From RUG100 sp963542695 (GTDB lineage Bacteria; Bacillota; Clostridia; Peptostreptococcales; Anaerovoracaceae), in NCBI GenBank assembly GCA_963542695.1, contig CAUTYX010000006.1, forward strand, positions 1 through 64,000: a stretch of 64,000 nucleotides of DNA, given 5' to 3'. The position numbers and the translations under genes are program-made. This document shows, piece after piece, positions 17,090 to 26,549 of the stretch; positions within the stretch are counted from its first letter, which is position 1; each line of letters opens with the position of its first letter. Under the pieces are notes generated by a model. That model saw nothing but the letters and a program-made list of their open reading frames with translations, ran no database searches and was not told where the DNA came from.

Positions 17090-17299
17090 TTATTTTAAAG
17101 GATCATAGCCACCCGGATTAAAGGGGTGACAACGAAGAATCCTTTTAATTCCAAGAAAACTACCCTTGAAAAATCCATATTTTTCAAGAGCCTGGATAAA
17201 ATATGTTGAACAAGTAGGATAAAAACGGCAAGTAGCAGGAAACAGTGGTGAGATACACTTTTGATAAAATCGAATCAACAATATCATTACTTTTTTCAT
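17090..17299 (-). CDS. yidD: Membrane protein insertion efficiency factor YidD
   Basis: 69 residues, a small membrane-associated protein that helps YidC/Sec insertion. The family pattern is complete: RFYQKCISPLFPATCRFYPTCS, quoted in parts as RFYQKCISPL and CRFYPTCSTYF, then GIKRILRCHPFNPGGYDP. The start ATG at 17299 overlaps the rnpA stop codon by four bases, so the two genes are translationally coupled. Its neighbours, rnpA upstream and yidC downstream, are those found in most bacteria. Confidence 0.95.
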   Translation of the reverse strand: MKKVMILLIRFYQKCISPLFPATCRFYPTCSTYFIQALEKYGFFKGSFLGIKRILRCHPFNPGGYDPLK

Positions 17300-17646
17300 G
17301 ACCGATTTTCCTCCACTTTAAAATGGGCTCTTTGCAGATTCTGCAAGATGGATTTTTTCACATCTTTGCACTTTACCCCATGAATAGTATTTCTTGCTAT
17401 GAAAATAAGGTCATATCCTTCCTTTTTTTCTAAATCGAGGGATCTGACACTTTCCTTCATCAACCTCCGTGCTCTGTTGCGAGCAACGGCATTTCCTACT
17501 TTCTTACTGGCTAGAAATGCAATCCTGTTGTAGTCCAACTGGTTTTTTTTATAAAACAGAACCACATATCTACTGCCTGTGGATTTTCCGCGATTATAAA
17601 CAGCACTAAATTGCCTATCGCCACGTAAAACTTCTTTTTTCAACAT
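17296..17646 (-). CDS. rnpA: Ribonuclease P protein component
   Basis: 116 residues, the protein subunit that helps RNase P RNA bind pre-tRNA 5' leaders. The basic RNR signature is present as AVARNRARRLMKES, and the fold-defining YVVLFYKKNQ and FLASKKVGNAV strands flank it. It is 42 bases downstream of rpmH and overlaps yidD. The order rpmH-rnpA next to the origin is almost universal in bacteria. The start ATG at 17646 was kept because it gives the normal family length. Confidence 0.96.
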   Translation of the reverse strand: MLKKEVLRGDRQFSAVYNRGKSTGSRYVVLFYKKNQLDYNRIAFLASKKVGNAVARNRARRLMKESVRSLDLEKKEGYDLIFIARNTIHGVKCKDVKKSILQNLQRAHFKVEENRS

Positions 17647-17688
17647 GTTTCATCGCCAGAAAATAATGAAAGGCCTGTTGCCAGACCT

Positions 17689-17823
17689 TTACGCTGATAA
17701 ACTCTTTCTGCCTCTGGATCTTCTCTTGTTGATGATTTTTCTTCCGCTCTTGGTCTTCATTCTCTGTCTGAAGCCATGAACCTTTTTCCGCTGCCGTTTC
17801 TTTGGCTGGAATGTCATTTTCAT
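17689..17823 (-). CDS. rpmH: 50S ribosomal protein L34
   Basis: 44 residues, strongly basic. MTFQPKKRQRKKVHGFRQRM and the end GRKIINKRRSRGRKSLSA match L34 throughout. The open frame runs 26 codons further upstream, but ATG 17823 was chosen because AGGAGG lies ahead of it and the family starts here. It is the first gene of the leftward operon and has a near-consensus promoter 120 bases upstream. Confidence 0.97.
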   Translation of the reverse strand: MKMTFQPKKRQRKKVHGFRQRMKTKSGRKIINKRRSRGRKSLSA

Positions 17824-17942
17824 TGTATAGTACCTCCTACATAATATTGATTTTACGCATGTTCCAAAATATCTTGTACACTGACATATATCAGATGACA
17901 AGGATGGATTCTAAATTTCAATCCATACACACATGCTATAAT

Positions 17943-17971
17943 ATTATACTTGCAAGGATTATTATTGTCAA
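17943..17971 (-). promoter_or_regulatory. Strong sigma-A promoter of the rpmH operon
   Basis: On the minus strand TTGACA (17971-17966), a 17-base spacer and TATAAT (17948-17943): both boxes and the spacing are consensus. Confidence 0.9.
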
Positions 17972-18050
17972 CGAAATATCTTGCCTCTAAAATGCTTTTA
18001 TTCCTACATAAGATCAAAATATTGTGGTGGTGTGAATTTTGTTAACTACT

Positions 18051-18124
18051 TTATCCACAACCTGTGGATAAATAGCGATTTTTTAGAAAAAATTAAGGTA
18101 TTTTTTGCAGTTGCCTGTGGATAA
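18051..18124. other. oriC, upstream DnaA-box cluster
   Basis: Three perfect DnaA boxes lie between rpmH and dnaA: TTATCCACA (18051-18059), its inverted partner TGTGGATAA (18063-18071), and TGTGGATAA (18116-18124). The last overlaps the dnaA promoter, so DnaA can repress its own gene. Confidence 0.92.
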
Positions 18125-18139
18125 CATTTTGAGTATTAT
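18111..18139 (+). promoter_or_regulatory. Candidate dnaA promoter overlapping a DnaA box
   Basis: TTGCCT (18111-18116), a 17-base spacer and TATTAT (18134-18139). The DnaA box at 18116-18124 lies inside it, consistent with autoregulation. Confidence 0.55.
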
Positions 18140-18178
18140 ATTTTTATACTATTGGTGAGAGAGGAAGAAAAACAGCTT

Positions 18179-19525
18179 ATGAATTTGCAGCAGAAATGGG
18201 AAAATGTATTGGAAACACTTCGTGAAGATTTCAGTACTACGGTTTACGAAGCGTGGTTTGAACCATTACAGGCTCTTTCTATTGATGAAACACAACATAT
18301 ACTATATTTAGGGTGCCATCGAGATTATATTTTAAAATCCATTCAGGATCGCTATCTGTCTTCTCTGACAGGCGCCGTTAAATATGTATTTCAGGAAGAA
18401 TACAAAATAATACTAAAACTAATAGAAGAAGAACCTGTTGCTCCTGTAAAAAACGGACTGCAGAGAACTCCTACAGAAGATGATCCGGGAGAAGAGTATT
18501 ATCTAAATCCTCGCTTTAGCTTTGATTCTTTTGTAGTGGGAAAGAACAACGAATTTGCTTATTCGGCAGCTTTGGCTGTGGCAGAGTCACCGACCAATGT
18601 CTATAATCCCTTATTTTTATATGGAAGCAGCGGTCTTGGAAAGACTCATTTAATGCATGCTATCGGTCATTATATCCTAAAGAACTACGACAACAAAAAA
18701 GTACTGTACGTCTCTTCAGAAATGTTTACCAATGAACTGATCAATGCCCTACGAAACAAAGAAGTAGGTCCTTTCAAGCGTAAATATAGGGATATAGACG
18801 TATTGTTAATAGACGATATACAATTTATTGAAGGGAAAGAAAGTACACAAGAGGAATTTTTCCATACTTTTAACTCCCTATATGATCGTAATCGCCAAAT
18901 TGTTATTTCCAGTGATAGACCGCCACAAAAGTTGACCAGTTTGGACAATCGTTTGACTTCTCGCTTTCTATGGAGTGTTACAGCCGATATTCAACCGCCG
19001 GATTACGAAACAAGAGTGGCCATCTTAATGAATAAAGCCTCTAGGGAAAACATCGAAATTACCGGGGACATTATGGATGTAATTTCCTTAATTGCATCAA
19101 AAATAAAGTTAAATGTTCGTGTGCTGGAAGGTGCTTTTACAAGAGTAATCAGTTTTTCCACAATTATGAAAAAACCTATTACAAAAAAACTGGCAAAGGA
19201 AGTTCTCTCTGATATGCTTTCCCAAAGTGATATGAAGATTACCGTGGAAACCATTAAGAAATGCGTTGCAAAATACTATGATATTACCATTAAAGACATG
19301 GATTCTTCCAAGAGAAGCAGAAGCTATTCCCATCCAAGACAGGTTGCCATGTATCTTTCTAAGGAATTAACCGATAATTCTTTGCCAAAGATTGGGAAAG
19401 CTTTTGGGGGAAAGGATCATACCACCGTTCTTCACGCTTATAAAAAAGTTCAAAAGGATATTTTATCCAACGAAGAATTGGCTGATACCATTGAAGAACT
19501 GGTAAAGATTATCAATGAAAATTAA
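18179..19525 (+). CDS. dnaA: Chromosomal replication initiator DnaA
   Basis: 448 residues. It is the AAA+ initiator that binds DnaA boxes and melts the origin. Domain I (about residues 1-85) interacts with the helicase machinery; a short domain II follows. Domain III has Walker A GSSGLGKTH and Walker B VLLIDDIQF. C-terminal domain IV has the DNA-binding signature GGKDHTTVLHAYKKV. The frame opens with TTG at 18152, but ATG 18179 gives the usual MNLQQKW start with GAGGAAG upstream. It is flanked by DnaA-box clusters and followed by dnaN. Confidence 0.97.
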   Translation: MNLQQKWENVLETLREDFSTTVYEAWFEPLQALSIDETQHILYLGCHRDYILKSIQDRYLSSLTGAVKYVFQEEYKIILKLIEEEPVAPVKNGLQRTPTEDDPGEEYYLNPRFSFDSFVVGKNNEFAYSAALAVAESPTNVYNPLFLYGSSGLGKTHLMHAIGHYILKNYDNKKVLYVSSEMFTNELINALRNKEVGPFKRKYRDIDVLLIDDIQFIEGKESTQEEFFHTFNSLYDRNRQIVISSDRPPQKLTSLDNRLTSRFLWSVTADIQPPDYETRVAILMNKASRENIEITGDIMDVISLIASKIKLNVRVLEGAFTRVISFSTIMKKPITKKLAKEVLSDMLSQSDMKITVETIKKCVAKYYDITIKDMDSSKRSRSYSHPRQVAMYLSKELTDNSLPKIGKAFGGKDHTTVLHAYKKVQKDILSNEELADTIEELVKIINEN

Positions 19526-19532
19526 GAAAAAG

Positions 19533-19671
19533 TTATCCATAGGTTGTTCACAAACCTGTGGATAAAAAACACCAAGTTATACACAGGTTATACACAGGTA
19601 AAAACGTTGTAATTCCAGTGTGTATATATAGTTTTCCACAGTTTCCACAATGCCTACTACAATTACTACTA
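19533..19671. other. oriC, downstream DnaA boxes and DnaA-trio unwinding element
   Basis: Between dnaA and dnaN lie TTATCCATA (19533), TTGTTCACA (19544), TGTGGATAA (19557-19565), TTATACACA twice (19577, 19588) and two TTTCCACA sites (about 19633 and 19642). Immediately after these comes CTACTACAATTACTACTA, a run of DnaA-trio steps like the B. subtilis basal unwinding element, then AT-rich DNA. This is the likely melting site. Confidence 0.88.
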
Positions 19672-19723
19672 TAAAAACTATAAAAATAAAGCATAATTTC
19701 GAGCAAAAAGAAAGGATAAACAT

Positions 19724-20842
19724 ATGAAATTCACGTGTCATCAGCAGCAACTTGCAAAGGGATTAAATACAGTCTCAAAGGCTATCAGTAATAGGACTAC
19801 CATTCCGGCCTTAAAGGGAATATTGTTAACAGCAGATGAAAATAATCAGTTAACATTAACATCATCGGATATGGACTTTAGTATTGAACGAACCATCGAT
19901 GCCGATGTGCAGGAACCGGGTTCTGTTATTGTTATGGCGAAGTTATTTTCTGAAATCATTCGCAAATTGCCATACCAGGTGATTTCTGTTTCTGTAGACG
20001 AAGATGAAAAAGTAACGATTATAACAGACACCTCCGAATTTACTATTGTGGGAATGGCAGCCGATGAATTTCCCAATATCGGTACTATGGAAGAAACTTC
20101 ATCCACATTGCTCTTTGATAGAAATTTACTCCGCAGCATGATAAATAAAACACAGTTTTGTGTCAGCAACGATGAATCAAGAGGCATTATTACCGGTCTA
20201 TTGATGGAATTGGAAGAAAATTCCTTTAATATGGCAGCTTTAGATGGTTTTCGGATGGCGGTAGCCAGGGAAACCATGAAGAATGCCCAGGAAAATTCTC
20301 TGGTTATTCATGGAAAAATAATGAATGAAATTAATAAAATTCTCGGTGAAAGTGATGAGGAAGAGCAGGATATTACCTTCCTTTTGGGAAATAAAAAAGC
20401 GACTATTATCATGGGTAGAACGCGCATCATTATGCGATTGTTAGACGGAGAGTTTATTAAATACAAGGATATTTTAAAGACAGAAAAAAACACACAAATT
20501 ATTATTGACAAAAAAGCATTATCGGATGCTATTGAAAGAGCCTCTCTCCTTGCAAAAGACGGCAAGAATAATTTAGTTATTCTGAAGATAGAAGAAGATG
20601 TTCTTACCATTCGTTCTACATCGGAAGAAGGTAGAGTAAAAGAACAACTGACTATGGATAAAAGAGGAAATGATTTGGAAATTGGATTTAACTCCAAATA
20701 TCTGCTGGATGCCTTAAAGGTTATTGATGATGAGCAAGTTGTATTGGATATGAATACAGCTGTTACACCTTGCATTCTTCATCCTATAGAAGACAATGCT
20801 TATGAATATTTAATTCTTCCGGTTCGTATTCCGGCTAATTGA
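19724..20842 (+). CDS. dnaN: DNA polymerase III beta subunit (sliding clamp)
   Basis: 372 residues, the ring-shaped processivity clamp. Three tandem clamp domains are visible from the regularly spaced strands, and the C-terminus LILPVRIPAN has the usual P[MV]R-like end that lines the protein-binding pocket. The length is normal. AAAGGA lies ahead of the ATG. Its TGA stop is at 20840-20842, three bases before the recF ATG. In many Firmicutes an S4-domain gene (yaaA) lies between dnaN and recF; it is absent here. Confidence 0.97.
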   Translation: MKFTCHQQQLAKGLNTVSKAISNRTTIPALKGILLTADENNQLTLTSSDMDFSIERTIDADVQEPGSVIVMAKLFSEIIRKLPYQVISVSVDEDEKVTIITDTSEFTIVGMAADEFPNIGTMEETSSTLLFDRNLLRSMINKTQFCVSNDESRGIITGLLMELEENSFNMAALDGFRMAVARETMKNAQENSLVIHGKIMNEINKILGESDEEEQDITFLLGNKKATIIMGRTRIIMRLLDGEFIKYKDILKTEKNTQIIIDKKALSDAIERASLLAKDGKNNLVILKIEEDVLTIRSTSEEGRVKEQLTMDKRGNDLEIGFNSKYLLDALKVIDDEQVVLDMNTAVTPCILHPIEDNAYEYLILPVRIPAN

Positions 20843-20844
20843 TC

Positions 20845-21963
20845 ATGTACATATCCAGTATCAAATTTAAGGATTTTCGGAATTTTAAAGAGGAAACCAT
20901 TACATTTTCACCTAAGGTAAATGTAATAATTGGAGAAAATGCCCAAGGAAAGACAAATCTCATCGAAGGTATTTATATGACTTCTATGGGAAAGTCTTTT
21001 CGTACCGTAAAAGATAAAGACATGATTGCTTTTGGTAAGGAGTATTGCCGCATTCATGGAGAATTTTCTGATCACGATACGGAAACGGTCGATATTATTC
21101 TTGGAAAGGATGGAAAAAAAGCTGCCAAAATAGACGGACACAAAGTGGAAAAAACCTCAGAACTTTTGTCCAATGTGGTTTGTGTTGTTTTTAGTCCGGA
21201 AGATTTAAAGATTATCAAAGAAGATCCGGCAAAGCGCAGAAGCTTTATTGATAGAGAATTGTCCCGCATTAGTGTTGCGTATCTGGAAAATATAAAAAAA
21301 TATAAAAAAGCTTTGCAGCAACGAAATTCTTTGTTAAAAAATTTTATAGGAAATAGCGATGATTCTTCCTTTCTGGCAGCTATTGGTATTTGGGATGACA
21401 TTCTGGCAGAATCCGGTGCTGCTGTTATGAAAACAAGGAATTCTTTTATACATCGCTTATCGACGATTAGTGGATCGATACACCAATCTATAACCCGGGA
21501 TAGGGAAACATTAGATCTTGTTTATAGCAGCAACATCCCCTTTGAAAAGGATGCTGCAGTGCTTTCTATTAAAGAAAAAATAATAGAAATATTAAATAAA
21601 AATAGAAAAGCGGATATAGAAAGGGGGACAACTACCCATGGCCCCCATCGAGATGATATGGATGTATATATTAACGGTGTCAATACGCGACATTTTGGTT
21701 CTCAAGGACAGCAGAGAACGGCTGCATTATCTTTAAAATTGGCAGAAATTGACATTATCCGGACAGAAAGAGGATATAATCCCATATTGTTATTAGACGA
21801 TGTATTGTCTGAACTGGATCCCTACAGGCAAAAGTATATAGTGGAACCGTTGAAAGACGTGCAATTAATGATAACTACCACAGAATTAACTCAAGAGGTG
21901 AAAAACTTCCTCTCTTATGCAAAAATGGTTCATATCGAAAATGGTGCCGTTACAGAGGGGTAA
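20845..21963 (+). CDS. recF: DNA repair protein RecF
   Basis: 372 residues. It is an SMC-like ATPase that helps load RecA at single-strand gaps. Walker A is GENAQGKTNLIEG near residue 30; the ABC signature region is GSQGQQRTAALSLKLAE; Walker B is ILLLDDVLSELD. The ATG at 20845 was chosen; a TTG at 20839 is also in frame. There is no good ribosome-binding site, and the gene begins two bases after the dnaN stop, so translation is probably coupled to dnaN. A terminator follows. Confidence 0.96.
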   Translation: MYISSIKFKDFRNFKEETITFSPKVNVIIGENAQGKTNLIEGIYMTSMGKSFRTVKDKDMIAFGKEYCRIHGEFSDHDTETVDIILGKDGKKAAKIDGHKVEKTSELLSNVVCVVFSPEDLKIIKEDPAKRRSFIDRELSRISVAYLENIKKYKKALQQRNSLLKNFIGNSDDSSFLAAIGIWDDILAESGAAVMKTRNSFIHRLSTISGSIHQSITRDRETLDLVYSSNIPFEKDAAVLSIKEKIIEILNKNRKADIERGTTTHGPHRDDMDVYINGVNTRHFGSQGQQRTAALSLKLAEIDIIRTERGYNPILLLDDVLSELDPYRQKYIVEPLKDVQLMITTTELTQEVKNFLSYAKMVHIENGAVTEG

Positions 21964-21982
21964 AAAACACATGATATAAGAG

Positions 21983-22013
21983 AGATACCTTTCATTGAAA
22001 AAGGGTGTCTTTT
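21983..22013 (+). terminator. Terminator after recF
   Basis: A 10-bp stem with three G-T pairs (21983-21992 and 22001-22010) around an 8-base loop, followed by TTT. It overlaps the gyrB promoter. Confidence 0.55.
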
Positions 22014-22023
22014 ATAGTATACT
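21995..22023 (+). promoter_or_regulatory. Candidate gyrB promoter
   Basis: TTGAAA (21995-22000), a 17-base spacer and TATACT (22018-22023), about 40 bases before gyrB. It lies over the recF terminator hairpin. Confidence 0.65.
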
Positions 22024-22063
22024 AAATCCGTATGTTATAACGTATAAAAGAGGTAGTTGGTAG

Positions 22064-24007
22064 ATGACAGAAGAAAAAAAGGCACAACAGTATAATGCCG
22101 AACAAATTCAAGTACTGGAAGGTTTGGAGCCGGTTCGAAAACGACCGGGGATGTATATTGGATCCACCGGAGAAAAGGGTCTCCATCATTTGGTATACGA
22201 AATTGTCGATAACTCTGTTGATGAGGCCTTGGCAGGATACTGTTCAACCATAAAAGTAACAATACAAAAGGATAACTCCATTCGGGTAGAGGATGATGGT
22301 CGTGGTATGCCGGTGGATATGCATCCAAAACTAAAAATCCCTGCTGTGGAGGTTATCCATACAGTACTCCACGCCGGTGGTAAATTCGGTGGTGGAGGAT
22401 ATAAGGTATCCGGCGGTCTTCATGGTGTAGGCGCATCCGTTGTAAATGCTCTTTCTACAAGGATGGAAGTAGAGGTGCGTCGTGACGGCAAGCTATATGA
22501 AATGGCCTTTGAGAAGGGAAAGACCGTTGAAAAGCTGAAAGAAGTTGGGAATGCAAGAAAAACCGGTTCCATTACCAGATTTTGGCCGGATCTGGAAATT
22601 TTCGAAGAAACCACAGAATTCGATTACATTACATTGCAATCTCGTCTGCGGGAAATGGCTTTCTTAAACAAAGGCATTAAAATTGTTCTAACAGATGAAC
22701 GCAATGGAGAAAAGAGACAGGACGAATTTCACTTTGAGGGGGGAATTCGGGAGTTTGTGCATTTTCTCAATGAAAATAAAGATCCTATCCATAAGGATAT
22801 TTTCTATTTCGATATGGAAGGAAAGGAAAAAAGCGGTCAGGGAGATATGGCTGTAGAGGTTGCATTGCAGTATACCAACCGATATAGCGAGACAATCTTA
22901 TCTTATGCCAATAACATCAATACTACCGATGGTGGGTATCATTTGGTTGGATTTAAAACAGGACTAACAAGAGCCATTAACGACTACGCAAAAAAGGCCA
23001 ATATCCTAAAAGAAAAGGATGGAAGCTTGTCAGGGGATGACATTCGAGAAGGTATTACTGCTATTGTTTCTGTAAAATTAACCAACCCTGAATTTGAAGG
23101 ACAAACAAAGACAAAACTGGGAAATAGTGAAATGCGCGGATTTGTTGAAACCAATGTCAACGAATATTTGACGTATTTCTTCCAAGAAAATCCGGATCAG
23201 GCAAAGGTTATTATAAATAAGTGTTTACAGGCTGCCCGTGCCAGGGAAGCGGCACGAAAGGCTCGTGAAATTACAAGAAAAAATACTGTGTTAGAAGGTC
23301 TTTCCCTTCCCGGAAAGCTGGCCGATTGTTCGGAAAAAGATCCGGTTTTATCAGAAATTTTTCTGGTAGAGGGTGATTCCGCCGGAGGTTCTGCAAAACA
23401 GGGAAGAGATAGAAAACGGCAGGCTGTACTGCCTTTGCGAGGAAAGATTTTAAACGTTGAAAAAGCAAGACTCGATCGTATTTTGAATTCCGATGAAATC
23501 AAAAATATGATTACAGCTTTCGGCTGCGGAATTGGCGATGATTTTGATATTGAAAAGTTACGCTATCATAAGATCATTATTATGACCGATGCCGACGTTG
23601 ACGGTGCACATATTAGAACTTTGCTGTTGACCTTCTTCTATCGGTATATGACACCTCTTATTGAAGGGGGTTATATATACGCTGCTCAGCCGCCACTTTT
23701 TAGAACGAGAAAAGGAAAACAAGAATACTATACTTATTCTGACAGAGAGCAGGAAAAGCTTATGAATTCCTTGGAAGGAAAGGCCGGAAAGGCTGAAATT
23801 CAGCGGTACAAAGGTCTTGGAGAAATGAGTTTCCAGCAGCTATGGGAAACAACCATGGACTACGATCATCGGACATTGATTCAAATTACCGTAGAAGATA
23901 CAGCGGTAGCCGATGCGATCTTTACCACATTGATGGGAGATAAGGTACCGCCTCGTAAAAAGTTTATTGAAGAAAATGCAAAATATGTTAAGAATCTGGA
24001 CATCTAG
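22064..24007 (+). CDS. gyrB: DNA gyrase subunit B
   Basis: 647 residues, the ATPase subunit of gyrase (A2B2), which introduces negative supercoils. The GHKL ATPase has EIVDNSVDEA and DGRGMPVDMHPK. The TOPRIM domain has EGDSAGGSAKQGRDR and the metal-binding MTDADVDGAHIRTLL. The C-terminus AKYVKNLDI is the standard end. The length is normal. An A7 run near the start (22074-22080) is intact, a useful control for the frameshifts seen in accessory genes. gyrA follows after 25 bases. Confidence 0.97.
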   Translation: MTEEKKAQQYNAEQIQVLEGLEPVRKRPGMYIGSTGEKGLHHLVYEIVDNSVDEALAGYCSTIKVTIQKDNSIRVEDDGRGMPVDMHPKLKIPAVEVIHTVLHAGGKFGGGGYKVSGGLHGVGASVVNALSTRMEVEVRRDGKLYEMAFEKGKTVEKLKEVGNARKTGSITRFWPDLEIFEETTEFDYITLQSRLREMAFLNKGIKIVLTDERNGEKRQDEFHFEGGIREFVHFLNENKDPIHKDIFYFDMEGKEKSGQGDMAVEVALQYTNRYSETILSYANNINTTDGGYHLVGFKTGLTRAINDYAKKANILKEKDGSLSGDDIREGITAIVSVKLTNPEFEGQTKTKLGNSEMRGFVETNVNEYLTYFFQENPDQAKVIINKCLQAARAREAARKAREITRKNTVLEGLSLPGKLADCSEKDPVLSEIFLVEGDSAGGSAKQGRDRKRQAVLPLRGKILNVEKARLDRILNSDEIKNMITAFGCGIGDDFDIEKLRYHKIIIMTDADVDGAHIRTLLLTFFYRYMTPLIEGGYIYAAQPPLFRTRKGKQEYYTYSDREQEKLMNSLEGKAGKAEIQRYKGLGEMSFQQLWETTMDYDHRTLIQITVEDTAVADAIFTTLMGDKVPPRKKFIEENAKYVKNLDI

Positions 24008-24032
24008 GGTGACCGAGGAAGGAAATTGATAC

Positions 24033-26546
24033 ATGACAAATCTTATTGAAGATAAGAATATGATTCAACATGAGATTCATAGTGAAATGAAAAACTCATA
24101 CATTGATTATGCTATGAGTGTCATTGTCGGCCGTGCTCTTCCGGATGTTCGGGATGGTCTAAAGCCGGTACATAGAAGAATTCTTTATGGTATGGGAAAC
24201 ATCGGTATTACACCGGATAAACCTTTTAAGAAATCAGCCCGTATCGTAGGGGATGTAATGGCTAAATATCACCCACACGGGGATAGCTCTATCTATGATG
24301 CTATGGTTCGTTTGGCACAAGATTTTTCCACCAGATATTTGTTGGTAGACGGTCACGGAAACTTTGGTTCTGTCGATGGAGACAGCGCTGCTGCTATGCG
24401 TTATACAGAAGCTCGTATGACACCGCTGGCTGTGGAAATGCTGCGGGATATTGACAAAGAAACTGTTGATTTTATGCCAAACTTTGACGAAGAAGAGGAA
24501 GAACCAACGGTATTGCCTAGCCGCATTCCGAATATTTTGGTAAACGGATCAGCCGGGATTGCTGTTGGTATGGCGACTTCCATACCACCTCACAATCTCG
24601 GGGAAGCCATTGATGCCTGCGTTAAACTAATCGAAGATGAAGATGCAGATATTGAAGACCTGATTAAAATTGTGAAGGGTCCGGATTTTCCAACCGGTGC
24701 CATTATCATGGGGAAAAAATCCATTCAGGATGCCTATCGCACGGGGCAAGGAAAAGTGCTGGTACGGGCCAAAACCCAGTTTGAAGAGACCAAGAAGGGT
24801 AGAACCCAGATTATCGTTACGGAAATTCCGTTCCAGGTAAACAAAGCGCGATTGATTGAAAAAATTGCCCACCTGGTAAAGGATAAAAAAATCGATGGGA
24901 TTTCCACTATTCGTGATGAGTCCAACAGAGAAGGTATGCGTATTGTTATTGAATTAAAGAGAGATGCCAATCCGCAGGTTACCTTGAATCGCTTGTTTAA
25001 GCATTCGCAGTTGCAAGAAAGCTTCTCCATTATCATGCTTGCCTTAGTAAATGGGCAGCCACGCATTTTAAACTTGCACCAGATGCTGACAGAATACCTA
25101 AAACACCAGCAGGATGTTGTCACAAGGCGAACGCAGTATGATTTAAAGAAAGCAGAAGCAAGAGCCCACATTTTAGAAGGTTTGCGCATCGCTCTTGATA
25201 ATATTGATGAAATTATCAAGACTATTCGTCAGAGCTACAATAATGCCAAAGAGCAGTTAATGGAAAAATTCGGATTATCGGATATTCAGGCCCAGGCTAT
25301 TTTGGATATGCGTCTGGCTAGACTGCAAGGTTTAGAGCGAGAAAAAATAGAGAGCGAATACCAGGATTTATTGGAAAAAATAGCTTACTACAAGTCTCTT
25401 TTGGCCGATGAAAAGAAATTGATGAATGTTGTCAAAGAAGAGATGCTGGAAATCAGAGAAAAACTGGCGGACAAACGACGGACCAAGATTACGGCATCGG
25501 TAGATGAATTTGACGAAGAGGACTTTATTGAAGAAAAGCAGGTTGCCGTCACTTTGACACATTTAGGATATCTAAAACGCATTCCTGCCGATACATATAA
25601 GACCCAGAAGAGAGGTGGCAAAGGCGTTACCGGTCTGACTACCAGAGATAATGACTTTGTTACGGACTTGATTATGACATCTACCCATGAATATCTGGTC
25701 TTCTTTACAAACTTTGGAAAATCGTATCGCTGCAAAGCATACGAAATTCCCGAAGCGACCAGAACTGCCAAGGGTACACCGGCTGTAAACTTCCTGTCTC
25801 TGCTACAAAGAGAACGAATTACTGCTATGATGACCATTAACGGGGATAGTGACAATGACAGCAAATACTTGATTGCCGTTACAAAACACGGCACCATCAA
25901 GAAAACACTGCTGTCTGAGTTTACAAACAATCGCAAATCCGGACTCATTGCCATCAAGCTAAAAGACGGTGATGAGCTGGTTGGAATCAAGGAAACCACC
26001 GGCGATGACAACGTAATCATCGTAACAAAGCAAGGTAAATGCATCACCTTCTCTGAAAACGACGTACGTCCGATGGGTCGTGCCGCCGCCGGAGTAAGAG
26101 CCATCAAGCTGGAAGAAGGCGATGAAGTTGTTTCCATGACCTTGACCAATTCCAACGAGGAACTCCTTGTTGTCACACAAAATGGTTACGGAAAGAGAAC
26201 CCCCGTAGAAGAATACAAGCTGCAGACAAGAGGCGGCAAAGGTTTGTTAACCTATGACAAGAGTAAATTCAAGAAAACAGGGCAGTTAATCGGTGCCATG
26301 ATTGTTGATGATGACGATGAAGTCATGCTAATTAACTCCAACGGTGTTATTATACGTATAAAGGCCAGTGATGTATCACGACTGGGGAGAGCCACCCAAG
26401 GCGTACGCATTATGAAGGTCGATGAAGACACCAAGATTATCTCCATGGCCAAGGTAATTCAGGAAGAAGACGATGATAAAAATAAGAAAAAAGAAGCTGA
26501 CCATAATGGCCAGATGGAAATGAATACAGGGGATAAGGAGAAATAA
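24033..26546 (+). CDS. gyrA: DNA gyrase subunit A
   Basis: 837 residues, the DNA-breaking subunit. The catalytic Tyr lies in AAMRYTEARMTPLA, and the quinolone-resistance region reads HPHGDSSIYDAMVRLAQ, with the sensitive-type Ser. The C-terminal beta-pinwheel repeats include the GyrA box QRRGGKG-type motif (KRGGKGVTGL). The tail is long and charged (EEDDDKNKKKEADHN). Start ATG 24033 follows GAGGAAGG. It is followed three bases later by an rsbW-like gene, so gyrase and the sigma-factor module may share a transcript. Confidence 0.97.
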   Translation: MTNLIEDKNMIQHEIHSEMKNSYIDYAMSVIVGRALPDVRDGLKPVHRRILYGMGNIGITPDKPFKKSARIVGDVMAKYHPHGDSSIYDAMVRLAQDFSTRYLLVDGHGNFGSVDGDSAAAMRYTEARMTPLAVEMLRDIDKETVDFMPNFDEEEEEPTVLPSRIPNILVNGSAGIAVGMATSIPPHNLGEAIDACVKLIEDEDADIEDLIKIVKGPDFPTGAIIMGKKSIQDAYRTGQGKVLVRAKTQFEETKKGRTQIIVTEIPFQVNKARLIEKIAHLVKDKKIDGISTIRDESNREGMRIVIELKRDANPQVTLNRLFKHSQLQESFSIIMLALVNGQPRILNLHQMLTEYLKHQQDVVTRRTQYDLKKAEARAHILEGLRIALDNIDEIIKTIRQSYNNAKEQLMEKFGLSDIQAQAILDMRLARLQGLEREKIESEYQDLLEKIAYYKSLLADEKKLMNVVKEEMLEIREKLADKRRTKITASVDEFDEEDFIEEKQVAVTLTHLGYLKRIPADTYKTQKRGGKGVTGLTTRDNDFVTDLIMTSTHEYLVFFTNFGKSYRCKAYEIPEATRTAKGTPAVNFLSLLQRERITAMMTINGDSDNDSKYLIAVTKHGTIKKTLLSEFTNNRKSGLIAIKLKDGDELVGIKETTGDDNVIIVTKQGKCITFSENDVRPMGRAAAGVRAIKLEEGDEVVSMTLTNSNEELLVVTQNGYGKRTPVEEYKLQTRGGKGLLTYDKSKFKKTGQLIGAMIVDDDDEVMLINSNGVIIRIKASDVSRLGRATQGVRIMKVDEDTKIISMAKVIQEEDDDKNKKKEADHNGQMEMNTGDKEK

Positions 26547-26549
26547 AGA

